In this document: positions 1 to 9,621 of the stretch, in pieces
Position numbering within the stretch: position 1 is the stretch's first letter
How the letters are laid out: the number at the start of each line of letters is the position of its first letter
DNA from: Symmetrospora coprosmae
Lineage: Eukaryota; Basidiomycota; Cystobasidiomycetes; Symmetrosporaceae
DNA length: 64,000 nucleotides
Reading direction: 5' to 3'
NCBI GenBank assembly: GCA_008802785.1
Contig: VUYT01000010.1
Coordinates: forward strand, 496,001-560,000
The notes under the pieces: generated by a model
Databases searched by the model: none
The model's input: the letters and a program-made list of their open reading frames with translations, nothing else
Told to the model about the DNA's origin: nothing
Program-made: the position numbers and the translations under genes

Positions 1-948
1 CCGGTGCCAAAGCGCCAGTAGTGGTGCTCTCTGCTGCTCGTCGATTTCTCGAGCTGGAACAGGCGCCACATGTCGCTCTGCAGGTTCTTCTTGTTCTCGC
101 TGTCGACGGCGAGGATCTCGCGCTCGGTGCACCCGTCCGTAAAGAGCGGGGCAATGAAGAACTGCGCGAAGCGGTCCAGGGCGCCCTCGAGCGCGGGCGG
201 GTGCACGTCAAAGAAGTAGACGGTCTCGTCCATTGCCGTGTATGCGTTGGACTGCCCGTTGTTTCGCGAGAGGTATTCGTTATAGTCGTTTTCAGAGGGG
301 TACTGCAGGGGAGCGGGGATTGTTAATGTCAGTGACCGCTTTCGAAAGTATGGTCTGACAGCATAGACACACCTTCTCTGTCCCCATGAACAGCAGGTGC
401 TCGCAGAAATGAGCCATTCCCTGCGCATTTTCCGGATCGCTGAGGTGGCCAACGCGGACGCTGATTCCCGCTGCACACTTGTCGGTCTTTGGATCACTGA
501 CGAGCAGGCACTCGAGGCCGTTGTCGAGCCTGACGAGCCTGTAGCTCCGGTCGTCGTTCGGTGACTGCTCGATGGGGCGAGAGAATGTGGCGTACGATGA
601 CGAGGCGACCCGCTCGTACCCGTGCGGCAGCTCGCTCCCATTCAGGTGCGACAGGGAAGGAGCGTAGGGATCTGATGGGATCGCAGTCGAGTGCGAGGTG
701 GTGGAGGCTACCGTGGCGTATCCTCTTGAAGAGTCCGGCGATGCAGCGGCTCCTGACCCGGATCCGGAGGCAGCGGCGAGCCCGACAGCTTCAGGCGCGG
801 TAACCATCCTCGAAGCGGGGATGGTGGTGATGGAGCGGGCTGCTAGGGTAGGCTGTGCTGCAGGACGCAGTAGAGACGCGGCTTTGCTGCTGCTGCTGCT
901 GCTGAATCGAGCTCTTGGTAGGCGAGAGAGGGCAATGGCTCGGCGCAT
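1..948 (-). CDS. Insulysin-type M16 zinc metalloprotease, 5' part only
   Basis: This is the N-terminal part of an insulin-degrading-enzyme/Ste23-type peptidase; the rest lies beyond the left edge. Exon 1 (948-373) encodes an Arg/Ser-rich leader that resembles a mitochondrial presequence and contains a serine run from a CAG/CTG microsatellite near 887-903. The M16 core follows, with the inverted zinc motif HFCEH and then LLFMGTEK. A GTGTGT...CTGCAG intron (372-303) is in phase 0 and joins GTEK to YPSENDYNEYLSRNNGQSNA in exon 2 (302-1), as in known insulysins. In this family the two His of HxxEH and a downstream Glu bind zinc and the motif Glu is the catalytic base. I chose the ATG at 948 because the presequence-like stretch begins there. 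An in-frame ATG at 1251 would add a hydrophobic segment and cannot be excluded. The family degrades short peptides; yeast Ste23 matures a-factor. Confidence 0.9.
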
Positions 949-1690
949 AGGTGAGGAAAGGAGCACGGCGAGCAGGAGGATGCAAGCAGATGCAGCAGCT
1001 GCAATGTACCACTGTCGAGGTCGTCGGGGGCAGCAAGTACTTGACAGAATGGTCAATTGGGATGGGGATCCTGAGGCTATACTATTGTTGAGTTGATGGA
1101 CGAACAAAAGACGGCAAGAGGTCGAGCTGGAAGACGAGGAGGGCCTCGGTGGCGGCGGCGCAGCAGGACAGGGGCAGAGCAGCGACCTCATCGGTGATGG
1201 AGTATAACCTGCTGATGCATCGCGTCTACAGGGGCGTGCAGCAGTACACATCTACGATTTGTGACAGTGGAGAAGAAGAATGCTCGTCCATTGCACGCGC
1301 ATTGTGGCTCGTGAGGGAAGAAGGCAGGCAGAAATGCATGATGGTACATACGGTCTGCCAGAAGGGGATTGGAGTCCACGCAACGCACGAGTTGGCATCT
1401 CCACAGTGCAATCGCTGCAGAATCGCGTTGACAAGCTGCAAAGAAGAAACTCCGTCGTTGCCCTCCGCTGACTGACGCCCGAGCGCGTTCCCGGAACGAG
1501 GGCGGCAAGCTTAAGGCCCAGAGGAAACTGGACATGCTCCGCTCACATCACATCCCATCCGACCTCGTCATCTTCGCCCTTCTACACGGAATGCCACGCA
1601 CCTAGGCCTACTGCTTCGAGAACCTCCGTCTCCTCGCCCCCCCCCCCTCTCCTTGAGTGGTGGACGTCCTCCGCGCACTAAAGTATCGAC

Positions 1691-4600
1691 ATGGCTTTAC
1701 CACCATCACAGCCCGCAGAAGGCGAGCACCACACCCCAGATGCCGACACAAGCACCACAGCGCCAGCCGTACCTCCGGACACTGCACCTTACTTTGTCGA
1801 CCACCCCGCCGACACAGGCCGCGAGATCTGCCGCCAGTGCCTCCGGGCGGAGCAAACCCCGCTCGTCGCGTCGATACTGCAAGACCTCGAAGATGACGCA
1901 CCGTTCCAGAAAGAGGAAGCCTTGCTTGGAGACTCACTGGGTATCACCATCGTAGTGCAGCCGCCAGTCTCGGAACGCACGCGGAATCTTTGCGGACGAG
2001 GTGAGCGCAGCACCAGCTTGCAGGCTACCAATAGCCTAGAACGCAGACAGTATCCACTGTCTGAATGGTCATTGCTGTGCATCTTCCAGTCGAGAGTGCC
2101 TACTGGGGGAAGTCGAAGATGCCGAGGAGAGTCAACGAGCGACGAAAAATGCACCTCGCTACCTGCCCTCACCAGCCTCAAAGCACCCGAGACATGTTCG
2201 CGCAATGGGGCGGGCCAAGGCGTAGAATGGGTAAACGCAATAACAAGAGGACTCAGCAGCCGCCGGAGCGACAGCGGACTTCGCCGCTGGACGCTGCCTG
2301 CCTAGGGACGGAGACAGGTCTCGCAGAGGCCCTGGCAAACGATTGCAACAACGGCGAGCTTCTGCGGGACCTTGATGTGCACGCACATGCAGGTCCGAGC
2401 GTCGGGCAGGAGATCTCCAAGTCGGCCGACCCCAGCGATACGCTTGCAATCCTGCCAGTGGCCACTCCCTCTCCTGTCACCACCCGCCCGGCAAATGAAG
2501 CAGGCTTAGAGCCTGAATGGACCTCAATGGACGCAGGTCGAATGGTCGTCCCCACGACTTGTGCTGCCGTTGCTCTTGCAGCCACGGATCTGCCTGCCGG
2601 CCTCGATGCAATCTCCTCACCGGAGCAGGCTACCATGGACATGTATGTGTGCATCCGCACCTGCAATCTACACAGTGCGCTGAAAAACGTTCTGCGGTGT
2701 TCAGGAACGATGTTTACGGGATCCAGACCGACGAGGACGACGAGGACGAAGGCGATGAGGCGGTCGGCGGGCTCTGCGCTGGACCGTCAACATGTCTAGA
2801 AACCGGGATCGTCAGTGACTCTCGCTGGCAATCAGGTATTCTCGTTATCAAGCATCCAGCAAACAAGAAGCGCGAGACGTGCCGGCGGTCCTTAGATAAG
2901 CTGCAGGCCGATCTTCGAGCGGCCGAAGTCAGAGCTGCTGAGCTGGAAAATACGGCACGATGCGCTGGGGGAGCTTCAGCAGCTGCAGCTTCGCACGAAG
3001 GAGCGACGTCTGCGGCCACGGTTTCGCACATACGCCAGCTCAGTAGGTCGCGACAGCCATGCCAGGTGGTGATCTGCAGGAAGATTGACGGCCGAGCGAC
3101 TGACCTCCCATGCATATCTTTCTTCTTCGCCGACACCGCAGTCCGCAAATCGTACTGGGATGTCGGGCGTCCGCTGGACCGCAAGCGTCACCTGGCGGCC
3201 TGTGCTTATCAGCCCGAGAGCGTGCGAGACCGGGCCAACCGGGATCTCAAGAACAGAGATGAAAGAGTCAAAGGCTATGCTGAGCTGAAGCGGGCTGTTA
3301 GAGAGGTTCAACGCACCGACTTGGCGCAGGCTGCAGCGCTCGGGAACCCGCCGGAGACCAGGCGAGCGAGATCAGGTGAGACGGATGCCGCCAACCTGCC
3401 CTCACATTCGCACCTAGCGATCGATCCGGGAGACTCAACAGCGTTCGATACGAGGGATCTGCCGGCCTATCCACACCTGCAGCCGCGCCCGCCTTCTTCC
3501 GGCTGTCTAGGCGCCGCTCCGATTCCCGCTGGCATGCGCCCTGTCTGCTGTACACAACCCACTTCACGCTCTTCGCAGCTATCCGCTAGTATGGCGTCTG
3601 ACAAGTGAGCGATGCGCAGTCTCGAGACGCTTCACATGCGAGCTGATACCTTTCATTTGTCTTGCGATGCGCAGCGCAATCGCATCATCAGCAAGAGAGG
3701 ACGCCGATTGCGATGACGAAGATGACGGATCGGACTGCGACATACGCGGGGATGCCCCCGACAAAAAGAACGGTGCGAAAGCCATCACGGTGCCCTGGAG
3801 ATCCGCCCATCTGGTCGTGAAGCATCCCACCGATACAAGTCTAGAAACATGCCGACTATGCCTAGATGGGCTCCATGTGGAGCTGGAGGCAGCGCTCGCG
3901 CGAGACCTGCAGCTGGCAGGCTTCGCCACCCCGACGGCTGCGGCGGATCTCTCTCACCGAGAGCTCGCTCAAGCGGCTGGAGTCTGGGAGCGCAGTGCGT
4001 GCCTGCGCTGGTCTTTGTCCGGAAATCGCGCTGATTCCCCACTTCTCCTGCGATCTTCTGCAGTCGAGGCCTCATACTGGATAGCTTCAAAATGGCTACG
4101 CCGAGCACGGCACCTGAAGATCTGCATGGCGCAGCCGCAAGACGTGCGCGACCTAGCTGCGGCTCATGTCGAGCGAACCGTTGCCGAGAACAGGCGCAAG
4201 GTTGCACTGTACCAGAAGCAGTTGAAGGAGTCGCGACAGCGGCAGAAGCGGGCAACGGGAAGGCTCGCGGAGGATGCTGAAGCAGATGCGCGATACAAGA
4301 AAGATCCCATCGGGGACGAAGGCCAAGATGCAGCTCCCGACAGCCGGCATTCCCCGCGCGAAGGCGATCAGCAGCCCAATTCATGGTCTTGCGAACCTGC
4401 ACCCGCCGTCCGCGTCGGCCTCGACTACGCGAACACTTCGCTCACGCTTGAACAAGAAGCGAGGAAGCTGCAGTGCCTGTGAGCCATGTCTCGTGTCCGA
4501 GTCCTCTGAGGTTTCGAAGACTGATTCGTACAGCTACGCGGTACCCGCCCCTCAGGCTCGATACGTACAAGGAGGAAGATGACGATGAGGACGATGAGGA

Positions 4601-6057
4601 CCTAGATGCGAGCATCTTCGATCTGTCCGGAATCACAGGTGCTACAAGCTCTCCAATCGTTTATGTACCGATCGCAGGCCCAACTCAGGTCGAGCCTGAA
4701 GGCACCGCAGACATTACCGCTTCCAGTTACGACCGACTTGCAGCCTTCTATGCGCAAATCCCGCTCACTCCTACATCGGTACCGACTTCTTCCCAGACGT
4801 CCGAACGGCAACAAAGCGCGCTGGAGCAGTCTTGCGTTGGATCATCTGCGGCAGTAGAGTAGGTTGTGCTCGTCGCTGCCGGTGATGTCGGAAATGCCGA
4901 CCCATGTGTATGCCCCTCCGCAGAACATCAGCGTCCAGCACAAACAGGGCACCCTCCGTCGAAGAGGCAGCTGCTAGCATGATGGCACAGGCGACTGCAA
5001 TGCCCTCCTCGAGACTCACGACCGCCAAACGAGGAAGAAAGGCAACCAAGAAAATCAAGGCAACCAAGAAAATCAAGGCAGACGTCCTGTGCGGCTTCTG
5101 CGAGCTCCGAGCCGGCGAGCTAAAGAAGCCGAGGGACAAGGGACAGCCCCAAGAGAAGCTGGTATCGTGCAAGAAATGTGGCCAAAGCGGTGCGTTTGCT
5201 GGGCCCGGTCTCGGCTGTTTGGCCATGTTAGACTGATCGTGCCGTATCCCAATTACTTAGCACACCCATGGTGTCTCGAGATCGAGGACCGAAAGCTCAT
5301 CGCCAAGATGCACAGCTACGCTTGGGAGTGCACCGATTGCAAGGAGTGCCAAATATGCGGCATCCACGATGGCTTCGCTCTCTACTGTGATGTATGTGAC
5401 AGGGCCGAACACAAGCGGGGCCCGGACGCCATCGGTCAGACATTGGGCGATGAAGGTGCGGGCGCTTCAGTTCTTCAGTGTTCGTGCAAGGAGCTGAGAG
5501 CGAGAGTCTGCATATGTGCCTCGCGGTAGACGATCCCTTTACCTGTTCAGCATGCTTGCGCAAGAAGGGTCCGGCAGGTCAGCTGGAAGCAGATGCACGC
5601 GATGGCTTCGCTTGTAGGGCCGGACCTCCCTCAGAGGTGGATGCCCGCAGCAGCGAGCCTGCGCCTTGTTCCTCCCACTTGTCCTGCTACAACTAGAGCT
5701 TCCCGACGGACATCGCAGGCAGCAACAGCGACGCCACCCTCGCTTACGCGCTCGCCGAGAGCTCCGCCATGACGCGAAGCTTCAGCTTAGAAAGCACAGC
5801 GAGCATGCCTAGCTTGGTGAGTCAATTTTTCCGTGCCGTGAGTGGTGGGTCCTTGCATGTCAGACTCGCTGACCGCTCATTCCGCTTCATAGACCTTTGA
5901 CTCGTCCGCGGAGGAGAAGTCCTTGCCAAATAACGAGGATTACTCCAGGTCCATCAAGAGAAGGCAATCGGATTGCGTGCACGACAGCGAGGGAAGCGCG
6001 TCCGGCCTCCTTGGGATCAGACTGGATCTCGGCAACAAGCGTATGAGACTTGCTTGA
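1691..6057 (+). CDS. Double PHD-finger protein with a triplicated Cys/His module
   Basis: This is a predicted chromatin reader with about 12 exons. Mapped exons are 1691-2000, 2090-2642, 2705-3042, 3142-3604, 3675-3994, 4064-4478, 4556-4858, 4924-5189, 5261 to about 5435 (3' end unresolved), about 5490 to 5636, 5697-5816 and 5893-6057. Each resolved junction has GT-AG ends and matching phase. Exons 1-2, 3-4 and 5-6 each encode one copy of the same module: an acidic stretch in copies 2 and 3, HP-x7-ETCRxCL, then YW...RHL-x3-C...QP...RD. Exon 7 repeats the acidic run. A basic patch with a short KATKKIK duplication precedes the first PHD finger (CGFC, CKKC, HPWC). The second follows directly (CTDCKECQIC, CDVC, then HMCL and CSAC across an unresolved intron), the tandem arrangement of DPF/Requiem proteins. 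In that family the pair reads histone H3 tails. The module itself I do not recognise. The tail is Ser-rich and ends LGNKRMRLA. Confidence 0.75.
1780..4180 (+). repeat. Three tandem copies of a Cys/His module within the PHD gene
   Basis: Copy 1 spans about 1790-2200, copy 2 about 2835-3245 and copy 3 about 3810-4170. Shared residues are HP(A/T)(D/N), E(T/I)CR, then after an intron YW, R(R/K)-(M/R)HL, a Cys three residues after HL, QP and RD. The intron inside each copy is in phase 1 and its acceptor is followed by TC in all three, so the split codon becomes GTC or ATC. The introns linking copies are phase 2. This exon pattern shows duplication of a two-exon unit. Copies 1 and 3 keep CxxC plus HLxxxC, which could bind zinc. 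Copy 2 has CRRS, losing one Cys. Confidence 0.8.
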
Positions 6058-7225
6058 GAAGGCAGCAATGGGCACGACGGGGAGATGCGCTGAACAGAAG
6101 GGAGAGGAAGGCACGACGCGAACTCGGCATGTGGAGCATACTAGAGATGGGGTGGCTGCCTTTGTCAGCTGGAGACCGAGACAAGGGTAGCGAGGCCGGG
6201 CGGCTCAGCGATACGGCTCCCTGTCATCGAGGTTATGCGTCCTTTCAATGCAGAACATTTAGCGTTTCACTAGCAGACCTGAGCAGATACAGGCGGTACA
6301 AATGCAATCACCTGTTCTGCGGAACGTAGCCCACCATGGTCACGTCGTTGCTAAGCTCTCGTAGGGTCTTTCTGGACAGGCAAGATGCAGATGGCGGTTC
6401 GCTCATCGGTTAGCACCCTGAAGATCTAGCGATACATTTGCGGAGAGGAGAAGTGTTGGATATTCCGATCAGTCCGCAAGGTCGCAGCCAACCATATTCG
6501 GCATCTTGCTGTACTCCTCCAGGTTGGCTTGCGGCATGCAAGTCGCAGTCTGCTTCGCGTCGCTATTCATGGGCCGCAAGCCGCAAAGCGTGCAGACCCA
6601 TGCCACTTCACTGCTCTTTCCTGCTCAGTTCTGAGGCATGCTCCATTTGGCCTTGTTCTGGTCATCCGTTCGGCAACGGTACAGAACATTGCGGTCGTCG
6701 CCTGTGCCGCATCTGTCCGGCATACTGGCAGGCCATTAAGGGCGCAACACCCTGTCCGAGTCAGTTCAGAATAGCAACAACATCCACGAGCAAGTTGTTA
6801 TTCAACTCACCCGCCTGACCCGGATCCGCAAGTGTCGCCGACTCCAGTACTGAATGGAATACAGGCTTCGGAGGGTGGTCCGGCTAGTACGATAGTAGAT
6901 GCGCCAAGTAGAGTCGAGCATGCCACTGCAAGCCCCGATGTTACACGAAGCTTGACCATAGTGTGTTTGACGGCGTAGTGCGTCACGCCTTGAGGATTGC
7001 AGCTGTCGCGTTGAGATGGAACCGGGTTTCGACAGCGGAAGGGGGAGAGTGCCAGCTCTAATCGTGCAGCAGCTATGCTTCGGTGACTGTTGCGATCCCT
7101 TGCAACCTTTGGCGTCCTCAAGGCGGACGGCGGCCGAAAGACAGGAAAAGAGGCCTTTGTCGCTTCGGCTCGGGGCGGAAGAATTGACTGAGCAATGCTG
7201 TTCTGCGAGCCGGATCATATCCATC
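6058..7225. other. Intergenic stretch, no supported gene
   Basis: Between the PHD gene stop and the stop codon of the Siw14-like gene. Open frames here are short, overlap on several frames and show no domain or consistent splice pattern. It probably holds the two 3' untranslated regions of the converging genes. I see no repeat or RNA gene. Confidence 0.5.
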
Positions 7226-8242
7226 TCATGCATCACGCAGCGACCGCATATCAAAGGTTTCGATCCACTGTGCAGGACCTCTGTCGGCATCAGCGCACCG
7301 TGCGAAGCGCCCGCGCCCGTCCCGCCCATAGCGCACCTCGTAGTCCCCGGTGCGCTCGCCCTTTGTCCCTCCGCCTTCGCCGCTCGTCTCTCCAAAAAAG
7401 CGCCTGTACTCGTCAAAGACCATGGTGAGGCTCCAGCCCTGTGTGCGGCGGACGAGCGCGCCGAGGAGGCCTGCGCGGTGCCGGCCGCGGTTGCACATGA
7501 TTAACACAGGGTGGTTGGCGGAATCTGGGTGAAAACAGGTGAAGAGATTTCAGCATCTAGGCTGAGGACAGTCGGGAGGCCGCGCTAGGCTCACCGAGGA
7601 CGAAGCGCAGAGCGTCGAGCATGTCTGTCTCAGAGGCCTGGACGAGCGGCTCTTTGTTGCTCTCGATGCTATGGCCGGGAAAGAGGCAGAATGAGATCAG
7701 ACAGTGCACGGGTGGCAGCTTTGCATGCGGATGACCTACCGGAAGTGCTGCACTTTCAGGCCTTTGCGAGTAGCCCATGCCAGGGTGTCCTCTTTCATGT
7801 CCTGGTCTGCGAGGTATCTGCGAAGTTGGCTCCAGATAGCATCAGTCTGTAGTCATTGCCCGAGTCTGACCCCTCTCGCATCGCGCGAGACTGACACGAC
7901 ACTCGCCAGGTTGAGCGAATCGAGCTGAGCGAAGTTCTCTGGGCGTGGAAAGCCGGAGCGGTAGATCCCGGGCGAGAGGAGGGCAAAGTTGAGCGGCGGG
8001 ACAAAGATGGGGACACTGCTGTGCTGGGCGAGGGGGTCTGAGGAGACGGGCGAGAGCGCCAGAGCCATTCGCGGAGGTGCGGCGGGGTCATTCCGGCCAG
8101 CGTGCGCGCTTGAGCTGGAGGCTGAGCTCGAGCTGGAAGAGCTGCGCGAGAATTGAGCTCGGATGTGCGAAGAGATTTGGAGAAGGAAGCTCGGGGTCGC
8201 GCTCAATGGTTGAGCTTCGTCTGTTGCGCTCGTTGAGGACAT
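7226..8242 (-). CDS. Siw14/Oca-like tyrosine phosphatase
   Basis: Four exons (8242-7896, 7817-7740, 7668-7595, 7524-7226) give a 265-residue protein, close to the usual family size. The N-terminus is Ser/Pro-rich. The core starts at LNFALLSPGIYRSGFPRPEN, the family's hallmark N-terminal block, and continues through NKEPLV to the active-site loop CNRGRHRAG (CxxxxxR, Cys near residue 177). It ends near WIETFDMRSL, matching the typical FIELF terminus. Yeast Siw14 is a phosphatase for inositol pyrophosphates; that this protein shares the activity is inferred from the signature. The introns use GTCAGT, GTAGGT and GTGAGC donors and all phases agree. The start could instead be the ATG at 8287, adding 15 residues. 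The gene converges with the PHD gene on its left. Confidence 0.88.
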
Positions 8243-8626
8243 GGTCGGGCGCCGCCGCCTGGCTTGCGGCACTCCGGTATCGGGCACCGTCCAGTATCTG
8301 GAGGAGGCAGCTCGTCTATGTTATGTTTTGGCAGGATGTGTGCGGATGAGACGCTTTGCCAATCTTGCTATGCATGGGACCCGAAGGAGCCATCCTTTGA
8401 CGATTGACGTCCGACGCGTGCCTGACCGACAATCCCCGCCGGGCGAGCAGCCGGACTGCAGGCCTCACCTCACCTTGCGGGTACACCTCTAGCTTTCTCC
8501 CTTCCTACCCGACACACCACATCCAGCAGCACAAAGCTCACCATCACACAGTGCGTGGAGTGATGTCACAAGGCGGCGAGGACGACGCTGAATGCGGATG
8601 ACACGCTCGCTCCCTCACCGTTAGAC

Positions 8627-9089
8627 ATGTCTGCCACAGCATCCGCAGGAACGCAGTCGCCCAAGCAGGAGCAGGTCGACCCCATGGGCGAGACGGGTGC
8701 GGGGAGCAGAGCTACCTAGTGTATGGAGAGCACCATGCTGATGCTGCTACAATCCTTGTCATCCTGGTCGACCCGCATTCATACAGGCAAGTCCAAGCCC
8801 ATGTCGGACGGCGAGCAGCGCTCGGAGCAGTTCAAAGAGGGCAAGGGCGATTCGAAGATTGAGAGCGGGTCTGCCACCGACATTGGCAAGGTGCGTGCGA
8901 GTCTGTCTTGCTAATGCGTCTCGTACAGTCTGCTGATGCGTCCTCGCTCCACTGTACCGTCTTGATCGTCCGCTGCTGCTCGTCGCCTGCCCCTCCCTCC
9001 CTCCCTCACGCATGACGTCGCCCTCGCAGGTCGCAGAGGAGGCTTCCGCAACAGCCGACGCATACAACAAGAAGACAAACATGGGTTAG
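8627..9089 (+). CDS. Small hydrophilic protein, 77 residues, three exons
   Basis: Exons 8627-8696, 8787-8890 and 9030-9089 join in phase (GTGCGG donor with ATACAG acceptor; GTGCGT donor with CTCGCAG acceptor) to give exactly 78 codons including TAG. The product starts MSATASAGTQSPKQEQ. It is rich in Lys, Glu, Ser and Gly, has no hydrophobic segment, and ends AYNKKTNMG. Its composition resembles small stress hydrophilins or LEA-like proteins, but I recognise no specific family, so that is only a suggestion. It lies head-to-head with the Siw14-like gene, about 385 bp apart. The exons are too short to stand out alone; the support is the combined phase agreement and the sensible ATG context (acATGTCT). 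Confidence 0.55.
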
Positions 9090-9621
9090 AGCGGGTGCTC
9101 GGTGTAGCTCGCATGCTTGTGATTGGAACCCTCGTTGCCAACAATCGCATCTGAAACGCATCGCCTGCTGTCTGTGCCTATGCTCCTGCGCGTCTCGTCT
9201 CTTCTGCATGACTAACCGCTGCTAACCGTCGCTCGCGGGCTGCAGAGGAGAGGTCTGGCTGCTCGGACCGGTCCAGACACTGATTGAGCGGCTCGTTACG
9301 GATGCACGGCGAGCTGTCGGTGCTGCTCTAAGATGTTGAGATTGCCCTGTGTGTGCCGCTCCTGTGGGCGATATCGATTACTGTGGCGGGCCTGACCGGC
9401 CGAGAGAGGGAGCTCGAGGTGCCCCTGCTCGCAAAGCCCCGCCGGCGGTGGTTCCTTTGGGGGGGACGAGCGGGCCAGCGGGCAGCGGGCAGGCGAAGGC
9501 AGCGAGAGATTTCCGACACGTTCTCCGTCATCACGACGACTGCCAGATTCGCACTGATAGTCTGAACAGAGAAGAGGAGTATTACACACCACACGTACCT
9601 GCATCACCCCTACCGCACACC
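9090..9621. other. Upstream region of transketolase
   Basis: No gene is supported between the small protein and transketolase. The region presumably carries the transketolase promoter and 5' leader. I see no clear TATA box or repeat. Confidence 0.4.

Noticed and set aside
887-903. CTG/CAG trinucleotide run as a regulatory or expansion repeat
   Set aside because: It is short and explained as a serine run in the leader of the M16 protease.
6058-7225. A fourth copy of the Cys/His module downstream of the PHD gene
   Set aside because: Short Cys-containing frames occur here, but the HP...ETCR and YW...RHL signature is absent.
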